A stretch of DNA of 64,000 bases. It comes from Diphasiastrum complanatum (taxonomy: Eukaryota; Streptophyta; Lycopodiopsida; Lycopodiales; Lycopodiaceae). The stretch is taken from the NCBI GenBank assembly GCA_029204225.1, contig CM055114.1, positions 13,142,144 to 13,206,143 of the forward strand, read 5' to 3'. The notes under the pieces are model-generated. The model was not told where the DNA came from, made no database searches, and worked only from the letters and a program-made list of their open reading frames with translations. The translations under genes were made by a program, and so were the position numbers. Below are positions 24,443-34,478 of the stretch, piece by piece (position 1 is the stretch's first letter; every line of letters begins with the position of its first letter).

Positions 24443-24523
24443 CAATACGGTACTGCACTGTTAGTGGTTCATTAATTCTATGACAATACGGTACTGCACT
24501 GTTAGTGGTTCATTAATTCTATG
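24443..24523. repeat. 41-bp tandem duplication at right end of hAT-like element
   Basis: The terminal 41 bp of the element (CAATACGGTACTGCACTGTT and on, ending TTCTATGA) are present twice, at 24443 and 24484. The outer copy abuts the ACAGTACA target duplication. Confidence 0.9.
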
Positions 24524-24608
24524 ACAGTACATAAAAAGAAATATCTTATCCTCAAAATCTACATCAACTCAGATTCACATGAGCCTACTCTCAAATAAGC
24601 TCGTGTCA

Positions 24609-24719
24609 GAAAATTTGTCAAAGAGAATTCACTTTTCAGATCCAGCACTATACAGCACAAAACCAGCACATTCAGGTGTGTATTAAGAAAAAGAAATATC
24701 TTATCCTCAAAATCTACAT
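24609..24719. repeat. Host repeat unit 2 (uninterrupted paralogue of the insertion site)
   Basis: It aligns in order with 8403-8458, 11564-11587 and 24532-24564. The last arm shares a 29-bp identical block (24536-24564 and 24691-24719, beginning AAGAAATATCTTATCC). The unit contains CACAAAAC-CAGCACATTC where unit 1 has the 3.1 kb element, and GGTGTGTATTAAG where unit 1 has the ACAGTACA-flanked hAT-like element. Confidence 0.75.
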
Positions 24720-24902
24720 GTAGTCTTACTTGGCTTCGGTACTCCAGCAAGAGGAACAAGAGAGCACCTGACAAGAAAATTTGAAACATTAACTAGTACA
24801 CAAAAAAATAGCATGCATACCAGACATGTTCCACATGATTCATACATGTGTTGTCAACAAGGTGTTGGTAAGAACTAATAGTCAAGATAAATATAATGCA
24901 TT

Positions 24903-25200
24903 GGGCCACAATAAATATCTAAAATCACATTTATGCCAAAATGATCAGCAAAGCGGACAATGTGTTCCAATGGAGAAAGCGGAAAAGCTCAACCCCCTAG
25001 AGTCATCATTTTCTAGATTCTGCAAGGTCGACTAATAAGAACTAGAAAAGTCTAGATTAGCAAAGGGCCATAATAATCAAACTCAAATGCCATCTGCGCC
25101 AAAATGATCAGCAAAATGTACAATGTGGTCTGCTCCAAACAAGAATTAGAAATGCTCGACTCCCCTAGAATCATTATTTTCTGAATTCTTTAAGGTTGGC
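24903..25200. repeat. Degenerate 163-bp tandem duplication
   Basis: 24903-25031 and 25066-25200 align. Both start GGGCCA[C/T]AATAA, contain CCAAAATGATCAGCAAA, and end near TTTTCT[A/G][G/A]ATTCT with AAGGT. It lies between the hAT nest and the 3' end of the zinc-finger gene. Confidence 0.7.
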
Positions 25201-25863
25201 TTAAGTGGTGATAGTCGCAGGTATAATAGCATTAATGTAACATATACAGCAATAAATCTATATCGCCTCCAAAAGGACATCCGAACTAGCTTTACAAAAG
25301 CAGCAGTATACATCATGTAGCTTCCCACTTCGAGACCAGTTCTCCATGATAAATAGTTGCGTTTTTACCAAAATAGCTATGGGCGGAAAATTGTTCATTA
25401 GAACAGAACTTAAATAGCTTGGAAAACTCCAAGGATTTAACTGCACTAAACGCATGGACTTGTGAAATACAACATCTTTACCAACAATTATGGCATATAG
25501 TCTCTAAAATCTGTATAGGATGCATAACTTCTTGTTGCAGTGGCCAAGCATTATAATTCTATTGGTGCCTCCTATAAATATTATATCGACTTGATTGCCA
25601 GCCGGGCATTGCAAGAAACTAGCAACTTCCCAAGGTCCTCATCTATTACCATATTTTCATCCACATAGGGAATCTTGATGAGACAAAAATTCATTATCAC
25701 TTCCTTATTATCTACATGTTTTGAGATCCTGAAGGCTTAAAAAATTCAATCGAAAGGACTTTCCAACTGTATTATGTACCCCTTCCTGCTGCATTGCTGG
25801 TAACAACGGGGCAGCTGAATCAGCAAAAAATAAATAAATGTATCAACCCCCACATACTTGTCA
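25201..25863. other. 3' flank of zinc-finger gene
   Basis: AT-rich DNA downstream of the minus-strand stop codon. It should contain the 3' UTR and poly(A) site, but no signal stands out well enough to place it. Confidence 0.4.
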
Positions 25864-28188
25864 TTATGCAACCACTTGATTCTGACGGGCCTGCTCTATC
25901 CAAGCACCTCGAAGGCGATCCACATTCTCCTTCAACCCATCAGTGACATTTCCACCTAAGCAGTTAGGCCCAACTCTTTCCGTCTCCCCAGGACCATCTT
26001 TAACCAAAGTTTGAACCCATGATAAGTCTGGTTCTATTTCTCCATGTGAAGCAAAAGAAGACGCTTTTCGAAGCTTTCCAAGATTGTGTCCTTCAACTCC
26101 CCAGTCAGGCTTACCTGAAGGAGAACCCCAGTCAGACCAAGATGATGATGGTACTGGACTTGATAAATCTTTTGAACTCCAGCAACCCTTGTCCTTCAAA
26201 CCAAAAGCAGATTTTATATCACTAAAGCCAAGAGACGGATCAGATAAGAGAGAGAGGGCAGGAGAGCTTGACAGTTTGGGTTCATTTGCAGGAACAGGTA
26301 TTGAATGAGGGGATGCTATGTTAAAGTACTCTGACTGTTTGATCTGGTTTTCTATATGAGAAACCCCATGATTTTGCACATTAGACAGTGTCTGAGAAGA
26401 CCTTGGAGAAAGCAGGGCATTCATCTGCATCTGTAAATGACTTGGAGACTGGTACTGCATCTTAGGGGACATCTGAGCAAGCTCTTGCATAGAGTTTGCA
26501 TGGGCTACCGCTTTGGGTGAGTTCATTTCAGAGGCAAAAAGATCCCGCAGATTTGTGGATGGAATGTTTAGACCAAGGTTACTATATTTGCTCATTCTAC
26601 CCGATTTGTTTCCGACACCGGAAACTAGAGTTGTAGCTGGCCTAACTTGATTGGACTGGAGTAAAAACTCAGAAGCCATATAAGGATCATAATCTGAATC
26701 ATCAAGGTCTTCAAGAGGAATGTCCCGGGCACTCAAAGCTGCTCTCAGCCGGCTAGCATGAAGACCTCCGCTGGGAAGATGCAAGGTGGGAACGCTTGGA
26801 GGAGACCAAGGACCTCCTAGAGAGGCACGCAGAGAAGATGACGATGGAGACAATGGAGGTGTGTTACCCGCCTTATTAGATGGTGAAAAGGGAGGTACCA
26901 TTAGCATCGGAGCTGGCGAAAACGGTTGTAAAGGAGGGCTCATAGATCGAGAATCAAAAGAAGAGGAGGATCTTGGAGATGGCACTGCTGAACCTGTGGA
27001 GACATAAAGAGGTCGAAGCTCCTCTGTAGTGTGTGCAAAGAAACACACTCTTCGTGTGCAACTTGTTCCATCTTTGCACAGGCGGGTACGATATTGAGCT
27101 GGATGGAGCCAACATTCAAACACCCCATGGGCATATTCACATGCATCACCCCTTCGGCATGCTCCCTTCCGAAAATCAGGACAAGGAACGCAGCTATAAT
27201 GATACCTCCTTGGGTCTCTTCGACGAGCGTTCTCCCCTGGATGAACAAAAGGACACTCTGTCCAGTCATGAGAGTAGGCCCTTGAACAAGGCCGGACTTT
27301 GAATGAAAACATACGAAACTCATCAGTTGTATATATGCTATTTTTAATATCTGGAACGGGAACATCAGACAAATACCCTTTGCAAATATCCTGGCTGTCA
27401 CCGGAAACTCTCTGATGAGCCCCTGGAGATTTTGGTGAAGAAGGAAAGATGGGAGAAAAGAGCGGGCTTGATGAACCACGGGAGGAAAATGAATCGGTTG
27501 AAGAAGCAGACATCTGGCCATCTATCTTGCCAAATTCGGATCCAAACTTGTCGAAGTCGCTCTCCTCCATCAAGTTCAGAGACGAAAAATTTAACTTGTC
27601 ATCAAGTTCATTCATATCATTCTTAAATATTTGGACATTAACATCAAGAGGTGGTCTCAACCCAGACATCCTTCCTGCTTTTAACATTCCTTGGATGGCA
27701 GATTTTTCATGCAATAGTTTAGGAGAAACCACAACTAGATCGGCAGGTCTGCGACCCAGTGTATCATTGACATTTATATTTGCTCCGTGCTCAATCAATA
27801 ATTTTAGAGTCTCAGCTGCACGGGCAGAGCCACCCGCAGCAGCACAATGAAGTGGCGTAAGTCCATCAGAACCATTTGCAAGGTTGATATCCGTTTTCGA
27901 AAGCTCATATAGAGACAAGATGTAGCGTAGTACTTCCACACTTCCATACAGAGAGGCTATCATAATAGCTGTTCTTTGTTCCGTAGCCATCTGGTATCCA
28001 CCGATCTGCCTCCCATACCATGCCTCAGGCTCGTCGACAAATGCTCCACCTTCAACGGCCTTTTTGAAACCATCGACATCATTATCTGCTGCCAACTCTA
28101 GTAGAGACACGCGGACAGCCTCTTCTCGTCCATCTTCGGGGCAAGGCGCACTAGCAGATGCAGTTTTCGAATCTCCTTGACACAGCAT
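25864..28188 (-). CDS. Ankyrin-repeat, arginine-rich tandem CCCH zinc-finger protein (OXS2/C3H type)
   Basis: A complete, intact 774-residue frame and the only convincing host gene. Ankyrin-like repeats lie at about residues 70-140 (SDGLTPLHCAAAGG, LLIEHGANINVND). The plant RR-TZF module follows. Finger 1 is C301-x5-H307-x4-C312-x3-H316, with an Arg-rich linker (RRRDPRR). Finger 2 is C336-x7-C344-x5-C350-x3-H354. A further C371-x5-C377-x4-C382-x3-H386 group is followed by LRPLYVSTGSAVPSPRS. The remaining half is Ser/Pro/Gln-rich and disordered, ending with a SWVQTLVKDGP motif. Length and order match Arabidopsis OXS2 (AtC3H30) relatives (about 700-770 residues). By family knowledge these bind AU-rich RNA or DNA elements, shuttle between cytoplasmic granules and nucleus, and act in stress, hormone and growth control. 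The single-exon coding region is usual for the family. Function here is inferred from domains only. Confidence 0.95.
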   Translation of the reverse strand: MLCQGDSKTASASAPCPEDGREEAVRVSLLELAADNDVDGFKKAVEGGAFVDEPEAWYGRQIGGYQMATEQRTAIMIASLYGSVEVLRYILSLYELSKTDINLANGSDGLTPLHCAAAGGSARAAETLKLLIEHGANINVNDTLGRRPADLVVVSPKLLHEKSAIQGMLKAGRMSGLRPPLDVNVQIFKNDMNELDDKLNFSSLNLMEESDFDKFGSEFGKIDGQMSASSTDSFSSRGSSSPLFSPIFPSSPKSPGAHQRVSGDSQDICKGYLSDVPVPDIKNSIYTTDEFRMFSFKVRPCSRAYSHDWTECPFVHPGENARRRDPRRYHYSCVPCPDFRKGACRRGDACEYAHGVFECWLHPAQYRTRLCKDGTSCTRRVCFFAHTTEELRPLYVSTGSAVPSPRSSSSFDSRSMSPPLQPFSPAPMLMVPPFSPSNKAGNTPPLSPSSSSLRASLGGPWSPPSVPTLHLPSGGLHASRLRAALSARDIPLEDLDDSDYDPYMASEFLLQSNQVRPATTLVSGVGNKSGRMSKYSNLGLNIPSTNLRDLFASEMNSPKAVAHANSMQELAQMSPKMQYQSPSHLQMQMNALLSPRSSQTLSNVQNHGVSHIENQIKQSEYFNIASPHSIPVPANEPKLSSSPALSLLSDPSLGFSDIKSAFGLKDKGCWSSKDLSSPVPSSSWSDWGSPSGKPDWGVEGHNLGKLRKASSFASHGEIEPDLSWVQTLVKDGPGETERVGPNCLGGNVTDGLKENVDRLRGAWIEQARQNQVVA

Positions 28189-28275
28189 AACTTCCGTAAA
28201 TAGTATGGTCGAGGTAGCTTTCGGATCTTTTCAGCCTTTGCGCAACAACGTATCAGGTTCAAAAGAAATCAGGAC
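28189..28275 (-). other. Probable 5' UTR exon 2 of the zinc-finger gene
   Basis: On the minus strand a polypyrimidine stretch and TTGTCTTCAG end at 28276, giving a good splice acceptor. The exon would then run to the start codon at 28188. A 5'-UTR intron is common in genes of this family. Alternative AGs nearby (for example GCGCAAAG at about 28240) cannot be excluded. Confidence 0.5.
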
Positions 28276-29237
28276 CTGAAGACAACTATTTTTGTTAAAG
28301 ACATAGATCAAACTTAGAAATAGCCGCTCCTATTGAAGATCAAACACAAAAACACTAATAAACTGTTCTTATTTCCCAAAAATAAAGCACTGCTTGGTTG
28401 AATATGTTTGTGCTAGATTGAGAACTGAGCAAGTCCATAATGTGAGGAAGCTTTGACAGAAAACGAATATCAACGCATTCTGAGCAAGACTATGCGAGGA
28501 AGAAACAAAAAGAAAGCCAAAAGAGATCATAAGATGAGTACATCACTAACTAGGTGCAGCGAAGACTCCACTGAGAGTATAACATACAAATAATCTGATG
28601 CAAAAAAAAACTTGAGGACCATATTATAGAGCTTTCATATTACGGGCATGCACTTACAAGTAAGCAAGAAGCATGCACTTCACACATGCATACAGCAAGT
28701 AACTACTTTCGCATTTTCGTGCGGCCGGAACAACATCGATCCGGATAAAGAATGCCCAACAGCAACGAAAAACTTTCAAAACTAAAAAGCACAGAAATGA
28801 CGAAGTGCCAGCCTCTGGAACTATGCAAAAGCAACACTATCAAGAAGAGCTGTAAAAGAACCGATAATAGTTGACTGTAACGGTGAACTAGAAGGATCAC
28901 CATCCTTCACAGAAGAAAACATCATCCAACTTCATTAAAGGCAAGGAAATCCGAAAAACCAAACCAAACGCATCATGAAAACGACAAAGCACAGAAAACC
29001 AGTGACCAAGAACCATCAACATACTTCGTACACCAAAACATTGTCACACCTTCAGAAAAAAGCAACCGTACCAGTAACACAGAACCATCAACATACTTCG
29101 CACCCCAAAACATTGTCACACTTTCAGAAAAAAGCAACCGTACCAGTAACACAGAACCATCAAATGCATCTCAAACAGAAGGCAACCGTACCAGTAACAC
29201 AGATCCATCAAATGCATCTCAAACGGATAAGATCTAC
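28276..29237 (-). other. Probable 5' UTR intron
   Basis: About 960 bp between a donor CTTGAG/GTAGAT (exon edge at 29238) and the acceptor at 28276. It contains a minisatellite (about 28985-29230). Inferred from splice signals only; no transcript evidence. Confidence 0.45.
28985..29230. repeat. Intronic minisatellite (72/48-bp units)
   Basis: GCAACCGTACCAGTAACACA recurs at 29062, 29134 and 29182. The longer unit also contains CATACTTCG, CCAAAACATTGTCACAC and TTCAGAAA. The shorter, last units replace that part with AATGCATCTCAAAC. A partial unit precedes at about 28990. Confidence 0.85.
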
Positions 29238-29920
29238 CTCAAGATAAGTTTCCTGTCTTTCTCGGAGCCTATGCCGTTGCTTCAGACACAGATTGGCGTT
29301 CAGATCACGAACTACACTGGATCCTTATCCAAAAACTTCGATCCAAAGCGCAGAAACAACGAAAGAACAATATTATTGTAAAGATAGGGTGTTGTTATCA
29401 GAAAAAACTGATCTATTATAAAAATCTTTCACAATCAGCCAGTCTTCAGCGCCACAGACGCCGATCAGGACAGGAAGAAAACGAAATTTGCAGCGATCGA
29501 TCAGATCTGATCAGCCCGATTCCTCCATCCCTTCTTCCTTCACGATCGCCATCGCTGCCTCTCTGCCATCGCTACATAATAATCGGAAACGTCTAGAACC
29601 CTCCAGACACCGACCGCATCCACTCTGCATCTCGCGCCGCACAATCAGAGCGCGCCACGCAATCCGAGCTCGCCACGTGGGCGAGATAGCTATCAGTCTA
29701 ACCGTACCCTCTCGCGCCGTCAGGCTCGGCGGTCTCGCCCCGAGCGCCAGAGGTAACGGACCCCAGACGCCGTCATCCGGCGCGTCGAACCTCGCTGCGT
29801 CTACAAAAACAGAAAAACTGAAGGGACCAGGTCAAACAGACTACGGACGCCAGGCCAGAATTAAATTGAGCATAAATGAAATTTGGGGTCCGAGCGCGTG
29901 GTCGTACTAGCCGCCCGCCC
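29238..29920 (-). promoter_or_regulatory. Promoter and first exon of the zinc-finger gene, with G-box
   Basis: A minus-strand TATA-like TTTATAATA (complement of 29413-29425) would place transcription start near 29385, leaving a leader exon 29238-29385. Upstream lies a GC- and CpG-rich stretch (29450-29920) unusual for this window. It contains a perfect G-box, CCACGTGG at 29673-29680, the binding core for bZIP and bHLH factors and for ABA or light response. Alternatively, transcription may start within the GC-rich region. The plus-strand open frame in this interval is read as a by-product of its composition. Confidence 0.5.
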
Positions 29921-29946
29921 ATGGGGGTCATGCATGATGGCTCCAT

Positions 29947-30225
29947 GCCCCCCCCCCCATCTAAATAATAAATAATATTATTATTTTATTAATTTTCGCT
30001 TTTTCTTTTTGCGATTTTCTGATCGCACTTTGAAATTCGAATCCTTTAAAAAAGGGGTGTCACTCTACCTTTTTCGATAAATAATGCCAAAAAGAGAAAT
30101 CCCTTTTTTATGGAAATTAAATAAAATATGGGGTTAGTGGATGGGTCCAATGTAGCGCATAAATCATTTCCCCTTGTCGAAATAATCATGTGACACCCCC
30201 ACACCCAACCCCCCCCCCCCCCCCC
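29947..30225. repeat. Two poly(C) tracts
   Basis: A run of about 13 C near 29948-29960 and a run of 17 C at 30209-30225. The latter is embedded in a CAACCC...GGGTTG palindrome. Such tracts can form i-motif or G4-like structures and are also error-prone in assembly. Confidence 0.85.
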
Positions 30226-31120
30226 GGGTTGTGCCTATCCTAATGTCATAACAATATTTAAGATTTGCTGGGGAGAGTATGCCTATGTTTCATAATTTTA
30301 AAAAATGGGAGTCATATGAATGAGCCTAGAACACTAGTTTGTCTCTGCAAGGGTATGCGGACACGGGCCGAGTGGTCGAGGAGAAAAGTTCGATACCGCT
30401 TAGGTGCACATGAACATCCGTGATGGAATCGTGGGGCTTTGCAGTGGGGCCACCTCAGTGTTTGTATAGATGCCCTTAGGTTTTCTTTGCATGTGACCAC
30501 CCCTGCCACCAACTGATGACATCAATGGGGTGGGGTGAGGGGAACCAAAAACTCATTGCCACATAACTCATCGACCGTCTCAAGGAGGTTTGAAACCACC
30601 ATGAATCTTCTACTCTTGGGCTTCATGCAACCTAGGCAATATGCCTCCCAATCATCATCCCAAGTTGCCATGACATGATGATATTGTTTATCTCCTCTTA
30701 TAATGTCCAATCAATAGCCCATGGAAACATTGGTTGCCCACCATCACTCAAGAGAGCATAAAAGTGTAGTTTGATAATTGGTTTGCATCTTCCTCGTGGG
30801 GTACAAGAAAAGAGGCCCTTAACTAGCCACATACAGAATGTAAATCATTGTGAGTACTTGGCTAGTTGCAAAAATTCTTTTGTATGGATTTTTTAAAAAC
30901 TCACACTAGATAAAAACAACATGACTTTTCATTTACCCCACAGTATAAGGCAAACTGGCAATGACTAGGTAAGAGATATGACAAATCTCATCAAAAACAC
31001 TACACGCATATAAAACATGCAACTCATGAACATCAATTGATAAATGACAAACAAATTGGTTGTATTAGGAAGTTATCATTTGAAAAGTTGGATTAATCAA
31101 AAGCTAGCCTTTTGAGCTTA

Positions 31121-31169
<49 letters not shown>

Positions 31170-31959
31170 GGTAGGGCAGGGACATGCATTTGCAAATCGG
31201 AATACCAAAGAAGAAAGTTGTGTGTTATGTGTTTTCCCCATCTATGTTGATGAGGAAAACCAAATCATGAAGTACTTGTTGTTTCAAAGTCTTATTTGCA
31301 TTTCAAGAAGAAGTGTTATAGTTGAAGACTTATCATACATTGAGGCTTTTTTTTAAGATAGGGCCAAAATTTTAAGTTTATTGAGAAGTTAATTTATCGT
31401 CGTCTATGATAACAACCAAATGACAAGAATCCAAGAGAGTTTTATGACTTGGAAAGAAAAAACATCAAATACAAGAGGAGATCCTATAGCTCGACCTAAA
31501 GAAAGGGGCTTAGACCCAAAATTATTCGTCAGCTACAAGTGATTACTTTTATGGGAGTAATTGCATGAAATAACTTTACTAATATACATACTAGTACTAT
31601 TCATAATACACCAAGCAAAGACACATGCTTGCACTTGGATGATATATAGAAAATAGTAGCTAAGAATGGAGTAGTGCGACCACCTCTCTTCCTCATTTTC
31701 AAAAAAGCTTCTACCAAAATAATTGTTATGTCTCACTAGTGTTGACACCTACCTTTTGAGTATCCATGTCCAAAATTCATGTTAACTTTTCTTTAGCACG
31801 AGGTGTTATTGACATGTCATGAAAAATAGATCAAATGTAGTTGAACTACCTACATACTGAATTCACACCATCATGAAAATTCATGATCCTTGCTTGTTGC
31901 TACAAGCTTTTCACAATATGGCCACCAATACCTCAAATAACAAGAGCTTCACTTATAAT
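30226..31959. other. Intergenic with (TG)n microsatellite
   Basis: AT-rich DNA with no supportable gene. It contains a (TG)n tract of about 17 units at 31133-31166. Confidence 0.6.
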
Positions 31960-33020
31960 TTAGCAGAGTATATGGTTTGAAGCAAGCCCCTCGTGCATGG
32001 TATAGTGCTCACAAAAAACCGACAAATACAAACATCCCAATTGTTGAAATTCAAGTTTTTACCACTTCATTTTAGATTTAAAGGTTTTTTATATGGCTCA
32101 AAATCAGATGGTTTCAGTTATAAATCATCGATTTTAAGGTTTTATTTTGACCTTTTATTGATTCCATAATAGTTTTGTGGGGTTTTATAAAGTTAGCTTG
32201 AAACTTTTTTATGAGCATTGCATGATGGTATGGACACAGATGATTATTTTTTGAATCAAGAGCCAGTACGTAATTCTCATATTCCAATTTGTATGTGCAT
32301 GGTATGGATGTATACATGATTATTTTTTGAAACAAGAGTTTGTACGTACTCCTTAAATTCCAATTTGTATGTTTTTAACAGGGATTGCTCTATACGTTTG
32401 GTTGCACTTTATGTTGATAATATAATCATTACAAGTGATAGTGATGGTTTAGTGAAAGAAATCAAACTAAATCTTTGCAAGGACTTTGATGACATAGATT
32501 TGGATATGATGCAATATTGCCTTGGTGTTGAAATATGGCAAAGTAATCAAGGGATTGCCCTTATGCAAACACCAAGTGTGTTGGTGAGCTACTTAGGAGA
32601 TCTTTTGGAGGAAAACAAGGTTTTCTTTTACTCCCATATAGGTTGGTGTAAAACTTTCTAAGTTTCATGATACAAAAAAATTTGATGCTACTTTGTATCA
32701 CTCACTCTTGGGTAGTCTTATCTATCCAACAACCAAAAGGCCAAATATTAGCTATGTTGTTGGTTTGGTCAATCATTTCATGCATGCACCCAAGCAACTG
32801 CATTCAAAGGCGTTTAAGTGCATCTTAAGGTATGTCAAAGGAATGCCTAAGCATGATTCGTTTTATTCCTATGATAAGGACCATGCTAAGCTTGAAGGCT
32901 ATGTTGATGTTGATTGGGAAGGCAACAAAGATGATAAACGCTCTACTTCTGGGTAAGTCTTTCACATTGGAAAGGGTTTTCTATCTTGGTCAAGTAAGAA
33001 GCAAAACATGGTAGCTTGTA
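31960..33020 (+). mobile_element. Copia RT/RNase H fragment (third lineage)
   Basis: A 5'- and 3'-truncated Copia pol piece. RVYGLKQAPRAWYS (about 31965-32010) is followed by unrelated AT-rich sequence and a 76-bp tandem duplication, in which both copies encode a DYFL[N/K]QE-like segment. LVALYVDN (32397-32420) is the active-site block, with the second Asp changed to Asn (YVDD to YVDN). The frame runs through ISYVVGLVNHFMHAPKQLHS to KRSTSG (about 32955), a stop, then GKGFLSWSSKKQN. LTRs, gag and integrase are absent. Confidence 0.8.
32241..32392. repeat. 76-bp tandem duplication within Copia RT fragment
   Basis: TGATTATTTTTTGAA starts at 32241 and again at 32317, each copy ending near ATTCCAATTTGTATG. 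Confidence 0.8.
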
Positions 33021-33719
33021 TGCAACTAAGACTATAATCTTCATCCACTTATTATCCAGTTTTGTTGTCTTATGCATGTTTCTGCACAATCTGTAGAAAT
33101 ACTCGGGAATCGCTCTACATGTGGCTCCGACATTATCAAACATCATTCAAAATTGAAGTCCCCGACGAAAGTCGAAGGCTTCGGACACTTCGGTTATGTC
33201 GATGAAAGACAGTTATTGTTCCACTTGAATTGAAGCTACAAACTTGCCCTAACCGTTTAGCAAGTAAATTTTCGGGAAGTCCTAACTGGATGGATGCCAA
33301 CTCATTATGGCCAACTGACTATTGTGATCTATGACCTAATAGCTATCCTACTGGACGTGCATCAATTTCTTAGTATAAATGGCTAATCATAATTTTATTA
33401 TTAGGTTGAAGTATTCAATTAACATATTGAAGGAATTCTCTCGAGCTTTCAAGCTTGAACGCTCTTGAGCATTCATTCTAGCTCAGTTCTTTAGAGTTCA
33501 TTTAGTGTTTTGCTATTAGCACTTACTGCTTATCAGTAGAAGTGCAATCAGACAGAGTTTCAGTTACTCGAAAATAGCAGAGTATACATCTTCTATTCAC
33601 AATTGTCTTGTGCTCATCATCATCTGTTTTTATGCTGAATCAATCTATTCCTTATTGCATTCAGTATCATGTCGGAATGTATGCATCTCTGTTATTGTTT
33701 TGTAACTGATAATCTCACA
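33021..33719 (+). repeat. Probable 5' LTR of a Tork-like Copia element (element C)
   Basis: The sequence directly before the PBS at 33720 ends ATAATCTCACA and has the character of a Copia LTR (repeated CTCTTGAGC and TCTATTC-type AT/TC-rich text). The left boundary cannot be fixed, because no second LTR is present in the window. Confidence 0.5.
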
Positions 33720-34478
33720 TGGTATCAGAGCTCTAATACATAGTATCAGAGCACACTAATATGATAACAAACCAATCTGTTATATCATAGCTCTAATACT
33801 TGATATCTTTCACAATGTCAAATCGATATCAAATACTTTTCACTTTGTAGTATCAAATATTTGTATCAGATAGTTGATTTCCAATTGTAGCGCAGCACGG
33901 TATCGTTCTTAACTTCATCGATTTATCAACAAACTAAAGTTCCAATCGCAGACAAGTTGAATGGATCCAATTATTACTTGTGGAATTTTAAAATGAAGAC
34001 CTTGCTAATCGCCAACGAGTTGTGGGATGTTGTCACAAGTATCTAAGTGAAGCTTGAAGATGACATAGCCAACTCAAAGTGAAAATCGAAGGATGGTAAA
34101 GCTTTCGCGCTTATTATTCTCAATATAGCAGACACTCAGATTGGCCACATATCTAAGAAGTATGGGACATTCTGAGCTCACTATATGATGTGAGGGACAT
34201 AACTTCCAAGTTACATCTACGAAAAAAATTCTTCACTCTCAAGATGTCGAATGGTGATTCACTTCAGAATCATGTTAACCAGTTTAAGAATCTCTTGCTA
34301 CAGATGGCCGTTGTCGGATCAATCATTGACAATCAAGACGCAATTATGACATTGCTTTCAAGCTTGCCCTCTACATATGAGAACTGGGTGATGATCATAT
34401 CGACACACTCAGATTTAACTCTTACTAGAGTTATCACTATGTTGTTACAAGAAGATAATCGAAGAAGTCAAGATCCTA
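33720..34478 (+). mobile_element. Copia element C: PBS, leader and partial gag
   Basis: PBS TGGTATCAGAGC at 33720-33731, echoed by degenerate GTATCAGAGC copies in the leader. Gag homology starts near 33930 (KLNGSNYYLWNFKMKTLL). It continues with stops through a block including KLHLRKKFFTLKMSNGDSLQ and on to NWVMIISTHSDLTLTRVITM at about 34440 (open piece 34190-34478). It ends abruptly at an AAGATC junction where the LTR of copy B begins. The zinc knuckle and all of pol are missing. Confidence 0.75.

Larger units (their letters stand above)
11588..24523 (+). mobile_element. 12.9 kb hAT-like DNA transposon, doubly interrupted
   Basis: The boundaries are the 8-bp direct repeat ACAGTACA at 11580-11587 and 24524-24531, which is the duplication length of the hAT superfamily. 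The left terminus begins CATAGAACCTCGG and the right, in reverse complement, CATAGAATTAATG; the first seven bases are identical. Both subterminal regions carry related AT-rich plus GTACCACAG/GTACTGCAC sequences in inverted orientation (11600-11720 and 24345-24520). The internal gene encodes a BED-finger/DUF659 transposase, in agreement. A Copia element (12262-18697) and a Ty3/gypsy fragment (about 20875-23313) are nested inside, so the pre-insertion element was roughly 4 kb. The adjacent host repeat at 24609-24719 lacks the insertion and acts as a paralogous empty site. Confidence 0.8.

Noticed and set aside
26940-27521. 193-codon minus-strand frame and several plus-strand frames inside 25864-28188
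   Set aside because: They are alternative frames within the intact zinc-finger coding sequence, with no recognisable domains.
28985-29230. Repeats with spacer-like intervals that could suggest a CRISPR array
   Set aside because: Units are contiguous minisatellite copies with variable length in a plant gene's leader region. No unique spacers exist.
29488-29910. 140-codon plus-strand open frame
   Set aside because: It lies in the GC-rich upstream region of the minus-strand zinc-finger gene, is composed of Arg/Ser/Pro/Ala as expected from CpG-rich DNA, and shows no domain.
30366-30401. tRNA-like A-box (GGCCGAGTGGTCGAGG) and B-box-like (AGTTCGATACC) pair
   Set aside because: The two boxes are only a few bases apart, no cloverleaf can be drawn, and no SINE tail or duplication is visible. 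At best a deleted tRNA-like relic.
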